A stretch of DNA of 64,000 nucleotides from Sepiola atlantica (GCA_963556195.1 OY744517.1:149208882-149272881); one strand, 5' to 3'. Positions 1 to 11,300 are shown, counted from the stretch's first letter. Notes: a model not told the origin generated them from the sequence alone. Translations and numbers: made by a program.

Positions 1-8
1 TGTCCTAA

Positions 9-700
9 CAAAGAAAAATAAATCTGATAAAATGTTTGGTTCGTCGTGCCTTAAAGATTTGCTCTGAATCCCTGATTGATTCGAAGATAGAATTTATCAA
101 TAATGTTCTCGATATTGTTAATTTAAATATCACCCACTTTCATAAGCTTCACTTTTTTGGTCCTCCAAAATGTCCGACGTACCGCAGATTACCTTGCTTA
201 AGTAATGTTAGCATAACATTTGCTAATAAAATTTCTGTAGCTGTACATCGCTGTTACCAGCATTCGAACCCTAGAATTGTTTTTTCTACTCGACCGTTTT
301 TAAAATCTGTTCAAAAGCATGTTCCCCCACCCCACCATATCAGTAATATTATTTATCATTTTAAATGTCGGTGCGATGCCGCATACGTGGGAAGACCCTT
401 GCAATGGTTATAATCCATAATAAAACAACACATCTCCCCTGCAATACGCGAGACCCGACAAAATAATTTTTATAATTTAGTACAACACGTCCGGATTAGC
501 TATTGCTCACCATCTTATAAATAGCGCCGAATGTGCGTCAGCTTACACTAGCGACAGTTTCTCTGTCATAAGTAGATCACATTCGTTTTTCCATCTTAAA
601 GTCTTGGTAACAACCTATATAAAGTCATTAAAACCATCCCTATGTAAACAAAATGAGTGGCTTCTAGGATTTAGTGTGATCCACTTATGTTCTTCCCAAT
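9..700 (+). pseudogene. Penelope-like retroelement remnant, GIY-YIG C-terminal region
   Basis: Decayed 3' end of a Penelope-like element, which would have encoded a reverse transcriptase joined to a GIY-YIG endonuclease. The frame running through position 36 is open to a stop at 411. It ends with YHFKCRCDAAYVGR (about 352-397), the start of a GIY-YIG fold with the metal-site cysteines typical of PLEs, and a QH follows near 426 in the same frame after the stop. From about 490 the similarity moves to another frame, reading SAECASAYTSDSFSV and then HLKVLVTTYIKSLKPSLC, the usual PLE C-terminal block ending in a long helix with KP. A stop at 6-8, the stop at 411 and the frame change show it is dead. 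The RT catalytic part would lie left of the window. Family assignment rests on motif recall, not a search. Confidence 0.8.
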
Positions 701-785
701 TTCTTTTCGCCCCAGACTGTCACTGGTCTTCATTTCACTCAATATTTTAAGTTTTAATCATAGTGCATTAATTTTACTTCCACGT

Positions 786-830
786 ATTTACTCTGACGAG
801 TGTGGACGAAAGTCAGCTTACTAGATTTAT
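786..830 (+). ncRNA. Hammerhead-like motif 3' of PLE remnant
   Basis: CTGACGA (793-799) matches the CUGANGA half-core. An 8-nt stem-loop with only two obvious pairs (GU/AC) leads to GAAA at 808-811, then AGU-CA-GCU as a possible short stem III and UU as the cleavage site. Stem I is poor next to the core, though GTATTTAC upstream can partly pair with GTAAGTATAC downstream. It lies about 100 nt past the PLE coding remnant, where PLEs carry hammerheads. Probably inactive. Confidence 0.4.
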
Positions 831-941
831 GTAAGTATACCCTTTCTCGCGATTTTAACACTTTTCAATTATACCCCTCCCCCCCAAAATGTCACAAACG
901 TCTATATTTGTTTGCCTTAATACATATTTACTACTATAAAC

Positions 942-944
<3 letters not shown>

Positions 945-1014
<70 letters not shown>
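945..1014. repeat. (TA)n microsatellite
   Basis: Uninterrupted TA dinucleotides of about 70 bp. It is open in several frames and gives a false IYIYI peptide. Confidence 0.95.
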
Positions 1015-1015
<1 letters not shown>

Positions 1016-1185
1016 CGTGAATATTACTTATCACAGGGAACAGTTTTTCATCACTTTTATTTACTCAAAAGAAGATTAAAATCAAGATACATAGGCTAAT
1101 AAACCTTATGTCTAAAATTCTTATTCCAATTTTGATTAAAATTTAGTGAACGATTTAGATTATAGGATAATGTTTAAAAGTTGTC

Positions 1186-1283
1186 GCTTAAGCTTAAGGG
1201 ATCTAAATAAGAAATTGAACTTCATGGTATCTTGATTAATTGATATCTATTAACTATAGATCGGACTTAATGCAAATCGAAGT
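1186..1283 (+). repeat. Dispersed repeat R1, copy 1
   Basis: About 95 bp sharing the core AAATAAGAAATTGAACTTCA and then TGCAAATCGA with 4080-4175 in the same orientation, roughly 85% identical by eye. The two copies bracket the LINE remnant at 1850-4020. Identity unknown. Confidence 0.7.
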
Positions 1284-1849
1284 ATAGAATGAGACTACCT
1301 ACCGGAACAGTAGCACAAACTCGCTATGAAGCGAGCGAACGACATACGATATGGTTGGTTGGAAGGAACAGCTGACCTTTTACACTTGTATATATATATA
1401 TATATATTCATTTTTCCTCGGCTGTTTTTACTCGTGGAATATTCCATTTCGTTATCTAGATAATATCGGCTCATTAGGAGAGAATACGAGCCGTTTCGGG
1501 GCATTCCTCTCGATGGCTTTTTCGTGTGTCGCCCCCTCACTGATATAAAGCCCCATTATCTGACTCGCATTTCAATCAAATGAAATCAAAACAATTGACT
1601 GTTTAACAGCTTAGCGTCTCACGTATCGTTTAATGGCTCCGCGTCCCAGATGTTGTTTAAGGGCTGAGCGTCTCACGTCTTCGTTGCATGAAAACGTTCT
1701 CTTATCGAAGAGAAAAATAAAATAAAATTAAGTAAATAAATAAAATAAAATAAATAACTAAATAAATAAATAAAATAAATTAATTAATTAAAAAATGTGT
1801 TCTACTTACAGAGATAACTACAGTGGATACTTGCTATTATATCACCGTG
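1284..1849. other. Unassigned spacer with short internal repeats
   Basis: No coding signal recognised. It contains a short (TA)n near 1390-1407, a direct repeat AGCGTCTCACGT at 1613 and 1668 with a related GCGTCCC between them, and an A/T-only stretch (about 1705-1795) of AAATA-type units that could be a degenerate tail. Confidence 0.5.
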
Positions 1850-4020
1850 TGATATTCCTTTTCGCCCAAAGCCACCTTGCACGTTGTTCGATTATCTCTA
1901 TGAGGTGGTTGCTTGCTTCAGCCCTTTTTTGGTCTCTAATTCTAAGTTAGCCAAGGAGCTGATACAGAGAGCCTGCAAGAACACCTAATTTAAACGACTC
2001 GAAGGATAACAGTAAACCGTTCGCGGTTAAGCTCTCTCTTTAGGTCTTTGTATTTCTCTATTTTGTATTGGTGTTGTTTTTCTATCCGGTTGCTATAAAA
2101 TACTGTAAATTCAACCAAGATGATTTTTTTGCTTGTTCTTAACGATAGAACAATGTCTGGTTGTTGCCTTTTTTACTAATAATCTTGGGGTAATTATTGT
2201 GATAGTTAGGGAGATGTGCGACTACCATTCAATCGTCATCCGGTCCACGAATATTTTTGCCGGATACTAAAAATTGGCCTGCTGTACGCTTAGACCCGAT
2301 CCACACCCTCTCTTCCTCTGTAAAAAATAAGTTTGGGTTGATGTTAGCTGCTTCTGGTTTCATTTTATTGCTAATTGTTGTTGTCAGTTTATATCTTACC
2401 CGGTTATACCACCACGTATATCAGCCATTAGCAAAGTCCACTCTGCGGGAACTAACAACATTGTTCAATTTTGGAGTCCTTTCCTTACATAAAAGACAGG
2501 TTGAATCGTCCTCCTTCAATTTGACGAGGTTGATCATTGACGGAAGCACGTCGTAAGTTGAGCGCATTATGAAGCTCAACCTAAACAACGCCATATGACA
2601 AATGTCATTCCATGTAAGACATCTTTGGATAGCTTCTTCCCAGTTCGTCCATTGTCTCTGCTGTGACTGTTAGACTCTATTTACGAGCCTTTATCTTTCC
2701 TCATTGTTACTTATTTCCCGAATAACCAGATAGCGACAATATTTAACTAAAACTGTGGACCATCTTTGAACGCTGGCTATTCCCAGCCTAAATCTTATTG
2801 TCTGAGTAAGTCCGATGGCTTCTTTAAGATATAGGTTCTCTTTAGACTCATTTATATCATCTCGGACTTTTCACTCCCTCTCTGTCTGAAGAGAGGATTG
2901 CACTGCTATTACCACCGTGTCCTTGGAATTGTTCAGCATCATCTGGAATCTGACTTTCCCAGCTTTAAATCTCTTTGCTATAGACGTGAATGGTAATTTA
3001 AGTTTGGCCTGTTTGCTATATAGTGAAACATTTGACAATCCTGGATGCAAACCCAGACATTTTCCCATATATCTACGCATCTTTGCTTCTATTGTGTCAA
3101 CTGTGCTCATAGTGATTTTATATACGAGAAGAGACCATCACAGAATTAAGATGAGCATGTGTTGAAGACACCATAACTTGTATTTACCTTGAAGTGGAGA
3201 GCACCCGATTGTTTTTAGACTCTCACCAACTCTTTTTATTGTCACTTTTACCTGTCTGATATCTTTCACGGTCTCATCGTATCATGTACCCAAGCTCTTT
3301 ATCGGTTATTCTGAGACGTTAGGAATTTTCTGACCACCTATTGCAAAGCAAATATTCTAATGTATTTTCCCGTTTCTGAGAGAGAGATTTCTGGACTTCT
3401 TAGGCTTGAATATCATTCTAGACCAGATTATAAAATCATTCATTATATTGAGTAACTTGCGCGTATCAGCTTCTTTTAATGTGAAAATCGTAGTATCGTC
3501 CATGAAAGCCTTCAGTGGTGACATTTAACATCTTCCCCATAGGTAGGTTTTTAATTGCTTTCTGCTGCTTAGAGAATTATCTGCATCGCTAAAACGAAAA
3601 GTATAGGTTACACTATAAATCTCATTTCAATTTAAATCTATGGTTTCATCTAGTTTGTGGTATAGTCGTTGATGGGAAACCGCATATGGAACTCATCGAA
3701 ATATGTTGCAAGCATAATGCGTATTTCCTCTGGGATGTGGTACATCTGAAGGGATAGGTGAATCATTTGATGAGACACGGATTCATATATGCATTAGCCA
3801 ACTTGAGCCATATAACATCTAAATCAGTCTTGTTTATTTTCGCTGTTTGCATAGCCTCCAATATAATGCTTCGGTGCTCAAGGCAACTAGCTTATCCAGG
3901 GACACCATTGTTCTGTACATAATATATCCATTTGAGAGTAGGTATTTGGTTATTCTTGAAGCCATTACGGCAAAAAATATTTTTCCTTCCACATTAAAGA
4001 GTGAAATTGGCCGAAACTGC
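1850..4020 (-). pseudogene. RLE-type LINE ORF remnant (RT + zinc knuckle + endonuclease)
   Basis: A heavily mutated non-LTR reverse transcriptase. In minus-strand order: FRPISLFNVEGKIFF (about 4016-3970, RT motif 2a region); a helix-rich palm; KAFMDDTTIFT (about 3512-3480), with the catalytic box as F-x-DD; WSRMIFKPKKSRNLSLR downstream. A thumb segment reads RRYMGKCLGLHPGLSNVSLY (about 3075-3015). Next come WTNWEEAIQRCLTW and DSTCLLCKE, one half of a CxxC zinc knuckle, then PDIVLS and IILVEFTV (about 2160-2115), matching the PD...(D/E)xK core of a restriction-like endonuclease. The end, about 1930-1853, reads HLIEIIEQRARWLWAKRN. Many stops and frameshifts interrupt it. RLE-class LINEs (R2/NeSL/Dong-like) have this order; I cannot fix the clade. 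Confidence 0.85.
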
Positions 4021-4079
4021 TTTATAGCTTATGAGTTTTGTTTCTTGTGTATATATACACACCGTCTGCTTAAAATATT

Positions 4080-4175
4080 GCTTAAGTTTAACTGGTCTAA
4101 ATAAGAAATTGAACTTCATGGTATCTTGCTTAATTAATGTCAACAAACTATTGATCAGATTTCATGCAAATCGAT
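4080..4175 (+). repeat. Dispersed repeat R1, copy 2
   Basis: Second copy of the repeat at 1186-1283, same orientation. It lies just upstream, in the minus-strand sense, of the LINE remnant. Confidence 0.7.
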
Positions 4176-4470
4176 GTAAATGTAGCTCGAATTAACTAAC
4201 ATTACGTCTAACAGCTATAGCCCAAAATCTATAACGATCGGTTTATTAGTTTGGGAGTGTACCTCTACTAAAATATATCAACATTAGTAATTAACAGATA
4301 ACGGTATGCGTCAAAATAGTGTTAAGAGTTATAACATATTTTATTCGCAATATTTAGACTCAATAACAAAAACAACAAGCTTCTAAGTTATATCTATTTC
4401 CAATAAAGATTTTTCAGTCTGAAGCTGCACGTATACTATTACTTTCAGTAATTGTCTAATGCTTAATTCA
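4176..4470. other. AT-rich spacer, nothing recognised
   Basis: No coding, RNA or repeat signal that I can support. Confidence 0.5.
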
Positions 4471-4810
4471 GGGGATTGTGTAGTATATGTTCTATTGCCA
4501 TGCTACTATCCGCCCAGACATGATCTTGTTGGCGAGCATTGTAGTATCTTTTACGTGGTCATGATATAATGTTCTCAGAGATTACCTTCTTTTTAAGAGT
4601 AAGTTAGTATCTGGTCTATTGTCAAGATACCATCCTCTCCGGTATTAAATCATCATTTTTGAGGAGGGTGGTATAGTATGTGTTCTGTTGTCATATAACC
4701 AGCCACCCAGGCATTAGTTTCTCTTTTTTTAGGGAAATAATCAAGTATCCGTTCAGTTTTCATGAGACTACACTCCCTAGCATTACCTCCTCCTTGGATG
4801 ATGCGTACAT
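4471..4810 (+). repeat. Diverged minisatellite, ~61-69-bp unit, five copies
   Basis: The anchor TAGTAT or AAGTAT recurs at 4481, 4542, 4605, 4674 and 4743. Each unit then carries a TTCTRTTGTCATG-like block and a CCYCCCAGGCATTA-like block before a T-rich end. Units are about 65-75% alike. The same unit occurs reverse-complemented at 37375-37585. Confidence 0.7.
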
Positions 4811-4851
4811 AAACAAGAGTCTGTCTCAATCAAGTGTTCATTAGCAAACTT

Positions 4852-4853
<2 letters not shown>

Positions 4854-4932
<79 letters not shown>
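4854..4932. repeat. (TA)n microsatellite
   Basis: About 79 bp of TA with one GTA interruption near 4918. Confidence 0.95.
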
Positions 4933-5060
4933 GCAGGCTTCGTTGAATAGTACTAAGTTATTTCTTTTTATTATCTTCTGTTATCGACGCAGCAAGCAAG
5001 TTTTCTGGTTTCAGGTGGTTGTTTTAACATCATGGCTCCGACCATGTTTCTTCGGCCATC

Positions 5061-5098
5061 ACTCAAGCGCTTTCGATCTCGCGATTGTCATCAGGAGT
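5061..5098 (-). ncRNA. Hammerhead-like motif
   Basis: On the minus strand: ACTC (stem I), CTGATGA (94-88 of this block, plus coordinates 5088-5094), a stem II with AUC/GAU closed by a GCGA tetraloop, GAAA (5071-5074), a two-pair stem III AGCGCU, U as the cleavage base at 5065, then GAGU (5061-5064) pairing with ACTC. Core intact. Stem II has a mismatch and a bulge at its base. Confidence 0.5.
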
Positions 5099-5189
5099 TG
5101 TATATTATTTTTCCTTTTTGTGTTGTTATCTTTTTTATAGTGTTCTATTTAAATTTTTGATTATATTTAAATTAAAAAAAATTTTTTTA

Positions 5190-5560
5190 ATGAAATTTCA
5201 CCTCAAACAAGGCAGGACGCCACTGTAGACGTAAGGGGCTACTAAGAATTAGGGAGGAGGTTTCGGGTGTCATTCTAAGTTTGGAGCTGTGCAGCGAGAT
5301 GTCTGTTTACATTAGTTTTAAACCTCTGCATGTCGGTACTGTCGGGTAAACAGGAGGCAGGGAGGGAGTTCATGAGGCCGCAGCACGATAAAAGAAGCTA
5401 TTGGCGTAGAAGTCTTTCCGGCATCTGGGAACTTCCACAATAAATGGATGGGATTTAGCTGATTGTCTAGTTGGTCCAGTAAATTTACGTCGAGGGGCAC
5501 CAGAGTAACCAGTTCATCGGAAGACGGTAAGGCGTTAGTGTCAGTATTAAATGATATTTT
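5190..5560 (-). pseudogene. CR1/jockey-like LINE ORF2 3' end, copy A
   Basis: The minus strand gives the last part of a LINE ORF2 without the RT domain. A frame near 5500-5318 reads PLDVNLLDQLDNQLNPIH, and CRKDFYANSF sits in a neighbouring frame. Nucleotide similarity to 31086-31370 and to the reverse complement of 41230-41545 is obvious along its length, for example the shared GATGTCTGTTTACATTAG. It is a 5'-truncated copy, typical of LINE insertion, with several frame breaks. Confidence 0.8.
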
Positions 5561-7871
5561 GTTGATGTTGAGATGCAGTTTGTTAATGTATAAGGCTTCA
5601 AGGATTTTCAGCCTGCGTATACCATTTTTTATGGATTATTTTAGAGGAAAATATTAACAGCTAGCACTAAAATCATCCATGAAAATAGTTGTATAATTAA
5701 TGTAAACAATAATATGTCTGAGAATAGAAACAATCTTTTTCAAGTACATTTACCAATAAACACCTAGGTATGTTTTCGTTGTTGGTTTTGTTGTAACCTG
5801 CTATTTTTACGCAGTTACATAGGACTGAGTCATTCAAAAATGATTCTGATTCAAAAAAGGAGTAAAACGCGAAAACTGACATTTATAAAGAATGAAATCA
5901 ATAAGCAATGTAGAAACTTGTGTATTTTATATTCGACGAAGACAGAAAATAAGGTTGCTCATCTCTTCAGATAATTACACTGCTTATATTGCGAACCTTC
6001 TTCTTCGACTGGCCACAACATTTTAAGTGATTTAAGGATCTGTAATATCTTCTTTTTTACAGAAAGAAGGGGAAATGAAAGAATACAAGAGGAAATTGAA
6101 GTCTCCTTATGTTTGATCCCGGAATTAAACCAAAAAAACAATTTGGTTACTGTTTTAAAGAAACTCATTCCATTTTCATCTTCTCTGCCAAGAAATTGGC
6201 TGCTAAAAATCCCTAAACATTGACTCAGGTATTTTATTCAGCCAAATTAAATCAGAAATAATATTACAGATAATTTTTGACAGCGATTTTTTTTATTATC
6301 GAATTGTAATTTTGGCCGGCGTTGCCCGGGTTGTGTCATATAATATTTATTTTAGATTTTATAACTTATAGTTTCCCTTAAATATCGCTTACTTTAGATG
6401 ACTGCGATATGAACTAACCTGTTATGTTTTAATACACATTGATTTATTAGACGGGGGTTCCCTTTTTACTGGAATCTGAGGATAAATTCAATTCATTTTG
6501 GTTCATTTAAAATCATCGAAAAACGTTTATGTATGTTTAAAATTAACCAGCAAAATAAATAAAATAATTCAATTTCAAGAAATTCATAACATTTAGGCAA
6601 TGAAGTTTAAATAGTGTACAGTGTGCTCAAACTGCCGAATGTATACTTGTTCCCATAAAAACTTCTAAGATCTCATTTTTATACGAAAAATAAATAAGAA
6701 ATAAACTAAAATATCATTTTTGATACAAAATATTGTATATACTATATATAAAATAGGGTCAGCCAAAATCGTCAGATATTAGAAATGCATGTTAAGTTTT
6801 TAGATATAAGTAATTAAGAACAAATGCAGCGATTGGTCAACATTATAACAATTTATGTCAGTTAGCAAATCAAAACACGTCTGACAGAAATCCAAGAAAA
6901 AAAACTGTGCTTACAAAATGTATGTCTCTCATTAAATAAAATCCGGTTTTAATTAGTGAGAATGGGAGGATTACGGAATGTGAGCCTCCCCTATTTTAAA
7001 TATAATTAGGCAAAATGAAAATATCTATATAATTAATTGTGTAATTGATGAAATCGATTAAAAATATAACTATTTTTAAGAACACGGCCCAATCGTTGCA
7101 ATAAATAATTACTAATACAGACTCCAGTATGTACCTTCGATTATAAAAGCTATTGAACGTTTATATCTGTCATCATTTCATATACAATAGTCCGTATCAA
7201 ACAGCGATATTTAAGTTAACTTTCTTAGTTAGTCTTCTTTGAAAAATAAGATTTTAGAAGTTTTTATATGAACAAGTGTATATTATTCTGTCAGATAAAG
7301 AAACCTGTCACTCAAACTTAAACAAAACAATAGAACATTGAGTTGATTTAAGAATTTTTGTATTTCATTATAAGTTAACTACTAGGTCTTCTCTTGGCAT
7401 AAACAGGAGGTGTTATCTGGAGACTGAGTGACAAAAAATTCCGAGATTTCTAATACTCTTCGCTTCTTTCAAGCAACCTTGCAAACCAATTTAAGTTTTC
7501 ACATCTACCATTAAATCCTCTAGAAGTGACAGATCTCCTCAAGAGTTCAGTACTTTACGTATCCTCCTTATATTGTATTTGCCATTCTCCTTCTTTCTAT
7601 TCTCTCAGGTCTTTTACGACCAGTTTAAGTAGTATCAACTGATATTGGTGGCAACAAGTTTTTTTGGGTGATGCAAGGGAGGGGTGGTGTCAGATTTTGG
7701 AAATTTTCCTGTACATTTATTGTGGCAACATAAAAACCTTTGCGCTCGTCACATCAGCCTATTCTACAATTTGAGTCGTAGTTAGTTTTTCCCACATGGC
7801 TAGGTTACGTGCTTCCCGAGCTCGAAGATTTTTCTTAATAATACGACTGTTTTTATCAGTGCCTTAGTTTA
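5561..7871. other. AT-rich spacer, largely featureless
   Basis: About 2.3 kb with no coding similarity I can recognise; open frames of about 60-70 codons show no motif. The only recurring item is the GC-rich motif CCGGCGTTGCCCGGG at 6316-6330, also seen near 19706, 25396 and 31993. Confidence 0.5.
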
Positions 7872-7872
7872 T

Positions 7873-7956
<84 letters not shown>

Positions 7957-7957
7957 T
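7872..7957. repeat. (ATT)n microsatellite
   Basis: About 29 trinucleotide units. Confidence 0.95.
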
Positions 7958-8001
7958 GTATCTCATACGTCTTTGGCATATTGTGTTTAACGATATATTA
8001 A

Positions 8002-8396
8002 ATTCCATGAAAAATGCAAGTATACTGAAATCATATGCCCTTAATAGGGTTAAGATGAAAATTCTTATACACTAAATGTACAAAAGCAAGGAAATTCCCA
8101 AATGTTTACACTTTTATTGTCATGAAGGGTATGCGAGAACAACAGGGCTATGCATTTTACTGGTAGGAATTTTTCTTCAGCGCACCTCACACACTTCATC
8201 CACTCATGCATAGAGATTTATAATGTAGTGATGTGATAATGAAGTGGTTTGGTTGATATGTAGTCATACCCTTAATGACAATAAAAGTGTAACAATTTGG
8301 GAATTTCCTTGCTTTTGTACATTTAGTGTATATGAATTTTCATCTTAACTCTATTCAGGGCATATGATTTCAGTATACGGGCATTTTTCATGGAAT
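8002..8396. repeat. Foldback element FB1, 132-bp inverted arms
   Basis: The left arm (8002-8133) and the reverse complement of the right arm (8265-8396) differ at about 8 positions, so they are roughly 94% identical. Both start ATTCCATGAAAAATGC and include ACACTAAATGTACAAAAGCA. The 131-bp spacer is unrelated. There is no transposase and no clear target duplication, so it could be a MITE/foldback element or a local inverted duplication. Confidence 0.9.
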
Positions 8397-8549
8397 GTCA
8401 CTACTTTTGTAAAGGCTATGCCTCAATACAATGCCTTCTTATAGGGTTTTTTGGAATTTTCTGGAAAACTAAGGTATATGGTAAACTGAAATTTTCGCCG
8501 CACCTGAAGATGTGGTCCCTGGTGTTTAACTTTGAAACCTCTCAACTTA

Positions 8550-8990
8550 TTTCTCGTGCCTTCTAACGACCTACCTACCTACAAATCACTTTCTCCGATG
8601 GACTTTTTGACACCGGATTTTCTTGCAATCGGACATTTGCTTACATTCTGGCAGCGTTTTGCCATGTGTTTTTCTCCCCACAATCTTTATTTTACTTTTT
8701 CAAATTTTAAATCTTGGCCTTTGCCAACTTATCTATCCCAGCAATTTCTTCTGATGATAAGATTTTGATCTTTGAAAAGCCTGGCTTAAGGAAAAAAATT
8801 AATTAAAAAAATAATTGAATAAATTGCCTTTTTGCGGAATATACCTTGCATTGAGCAACTGAATTGAAAAAAGATCTGCCTTTCGATTTTCTAATTCCTT
8901 TTCACCCTTCTAACTATCTATCTGCTCTATCCTGTATATTGAGCTGTATACTTTTCACAATAGGTTCTACATTTCCTAAAAGTTCGCTTT
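8550..8990 (+). repeat. HHR-bearing dispersed family H1, copy 1
   Basis: Shares blocks in the same order with the minus strand of 62940-63370: a GGACA...CTGG block, CCAACTTATCTATC, the hammerhead, then GAATATACCTTGCATTGA (8838-8855). A short ATTGAGCT block (about 8938) also recurs near 45855. No protein recognised. The ribozyme is annotated separately. Confidence 0.7.
8745..8794 (+). ncRNA. Type-I hammerhead ribozyme, family H1
   Basis: All parts are present. Stem I strand TTTCTT (8745-8750); CTGATGA (8751-8757); stem II AAGAT-TTTG-ATCTT inside 8758-8773; GAAA (8774-8777); stem III AAGC/GCUU with a 3-nt loop; U8787 and A8788 as the UH site; stem I strand AGGAAA (8789-8794) giving six pairs, one a G-U. 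Predicted cut between 8788 and 8789. Stem III is short, as is common in animal type-I hammerheads. Found by hand folding. Confidence 0.8.
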
Positions 8991-8999
8991 TAGTTTTTC

Positions 9000-9002
<3 letters not shown>

Positions 9003-9060
<58 letters not shown>

Positions 9061-9063
9061 ACC

Positions 9064-9121
<58 letters not shown>

Positions 9122-9176
9122 GAGAGAGAGAGAGCGAGAGCAAGAGAGCGAGAGCGAGAGCGAGAGCGAGAGAGAG
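9003..9176. repeat. Compound (TA)n-(GA)n microsatellite
   Basis: (TA)n from 9003 to about 9117, followed by a (GA)n/GAGCGA stretch to 9176. No gene. Confidence 0.95.
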
Positions 9177-9380
9177 AAACAGGCGTTGTGTAAAATAATG
9201 GAGACACCTTGTGAATTTTGCATCGATTTTAAAATACCTATAAAATTGAGAAAAATACTAAAATGTTGGTTTTATTTTGTTTATTTATGGTAATTGTTGT
9301 CCTGAATTAAATGGCTGAATTTATTTTTTATTCCAGATAGTGCATATTAGTAAGCAAAAATTTAATTACATATCTGTCAG

Positions 9381-9745
9381 ATTTCCAAAAAGGGCAGATT
9401 GTTAGTACCCGTATAGCAGGTGCTATTGTAACGTAAGTGGCTGAGATGGTAGCCATATCGAGAGGAACTGTCTCAAAGGTGATGACAGCTTATGAATAAA
9501 GGGAAAACATATTTCTCTAAAAAAAATTCTGGAAGAAAGCCGAGGCAGTCTGAAAAAGATCGTAGATCTCATTGTAAAGATTGAGAAGAAAGAGCACAAA
9601 ACACCGGCACCCAAAATTAAAGCAGAGATTACCACTCATCTGGATAATCCTGTTTAAACGACAAAAATTTCGCCTAAAGCTTCACAAAGCTGGATTTCAT
9701 GAGAGGGTTTCACAAATTTACTCCTGTGTCAGCGCTAAGCGCACA
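9381..9745 (+). pseudogene. Tc1-like transposase N-terminal remnant
   Basis: Translation from about 9388 reads RGQIVSTRIAGAIVT, a stop, then VAEMVAISRGTVSKVMTAYE. This is the first helix-turn-helix of a Tc1-type transposase, with the usual SRGTVSKVM recognition helix. After a stop and a frameshift, NSGRKPRQSEKDRR supplies the GRKxxLSxRDRR linker. Two more frame changes give HLDNPV and KLHKAGFHERV, the second helix-turn-helix. The DDE catalytic domain is missing. No terminal inverted repeat was found. It is a relic. Confidence 0.8.
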
Positions 9746-9748
9746 TTT

Positions 9749-9793
9749 CGGGGTTGCAACAATGATGATTCAATCATTATTATTGCAGCCCCG
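9749..9793. repeat. Near-perfect 22+1+22 palindrome
   Basis: CGGGGTTGCAACAATGATGATT, one C, then its reverse complement with three transitions. Two of the three mismatches are G-U pairs in RNA, so a transcript would form an almost continuous 22-bp hairpin. It directly follows the Tc1 remnant. Confidence 0.8.
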
Positions 9794-9938
9794 AGGTATT
9801 TGTTTAGCATAGAAACGCGAGTTACTTTGTGTAAGCTGTTTTAATGCTTATATAAAGTTTATTTATAAAGCAACACTTGTATTGAGCACTTTTGAATTAA
9901 AATATTGCTATTAAGTTCATTTATTCGATATATTTGAA

Positions 9939-9994
<56 letters not shown>

Positions 9995-10460
9995 TATATA
10001 ATTATATATGTGTGTGTTAGATTGTGCATTAGTCTTTACAAAATATGCCTTAACATCGTTTCTAATTATCAGTTGATGTTTTGTTTTGTCTACAATAGTC
10101 CGGTTGCAATACAAACCGGGTTCGGCAAAGGAATTCGAGTCGCAGAAAAGGGGCGGAGATGAGAAAAATATATATAACTGTCGAGGGCATCAAAACATGA
10201 GGGGCAGGAGCGAATTAGTACAAAGGTAGAAAGGGGGAGTAAGACAACCAATCGTCGATCTTTTATCTAATCAATGACTCATGAAGTTGTTTTGCTATTT
10301 TTGTGAAGACGAGGAAAAAAGAAGTCAAAGCGAAACAAAACAAAAGGAAAACATAAATAGTTTAAGATTGAAATCATTCTTGCAATAAATATATACTTGG
10401 ATTTATCAAGTTGAAATAATGACGAAATGGAAAGTACTAATAAAACAATTGAATGCACAA
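9794..10460. other. Spacer with (TA)n
   Basis: (TA)n at about 9940-10008; the remainder is AT-rich and unrecognised. Confidence 0.5.
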
Positions 10461-11280
10461 TAGTTGTATTTTTATTTATATTATTATTGTTATTTATATT
10501 TGTATTTTTATTTATGTTTGTATTTTTATTTATATTTGGATTTTTATCTGTATTTTATTTGTATTTTTATTTATATTTAGATTTTTAGCTGTATTTTATT
10601 TGTATTTTTATTTATATTTGTATTGTTATTTATATTTGTATTTTTATTTATATTTGGATTTTTATTTATATTTGGATTTTTATCTCTATTTTATTTGTCT
10701 TTTTATTTATATTTGTATTTTTATTTATATTTGTATTTTTATTTATATTTGTATTTTTATTTATATTTGTATTTTGATCTGTATTTTATTTGTATTTTTA
10801 TTTATATTTGTATTTTTATTTATATTTGGATTTTTATTTATATTTGGATTTTTATCTGTATTTTATTTGTATTTTTATTTATATTTGGATTTTTATTTAT
10901 ATTTGGATTTTTATCTGTATTGTATTTTTATTTTTATTTATATTTAGATTTTTATTTATATTTGGATTTTTATTTATATTTAGATTTTTATTTATATTTG
11001 GATTTTTATCTGTATTTTATTTGGATTTTTATTTATATTCGGATTTTTATTTATATTTGGATTTTTATCTGTATTTTATTTTTATTTTTATTTATATTTG
11101 GATTTTTATTTATATTTGGATTTTTATTTATATTTGTACATTTTTATTTATATTTGGATTTTTATCTGTATTTTATTTGGATTTTTATTTATATTTATAT
11201 TTGAATTTTTATTTGTATTTCAGTTTTTCATTTTGTTGCATTTTTATTCGTATTTCATTTGTTTTTTTTAGTTGTATTTG
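10461..11280 (+). repeat. 18-bp minisatellite with higher-order spacing
   Basis: About 820 bp built from TATTTTTATTTATATTTG and GATTTTTATTTATATTTG units. A variant block containing TATCTGTATTTTATTT interrupts them at roughly 10545, 10586, 10681, 10778, 10853, 10912, 11007, 11065 and 11166. The unit has no stop codon in the three plus frames, so three overlapping frames of 163-193 codons (FIFIYI, FYLYLD types) appear. The reading is compositional, not coding. Confidence 0.9.
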
Positions 11281-11300
11281 ATTTGTATTTTGATTTGTAT

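Noticed and set aside
1295..1548. Overlapping frames on both strands, 65-81 codons
   Set aside because: Mutually antisense, include a TA repeat, and match nothing.
6763..6790. Minus-strand CTGACGA
   Set aside because: No GAAA downstream and no pairing flanks.
10453..11281. Long plus-strand open frames of 163-193 codons
   Set aside because: Three overlapping frames are open at once because the 18-bp repeat unit has no stops; the peptides are FIFIYI-type repeats with no domain.
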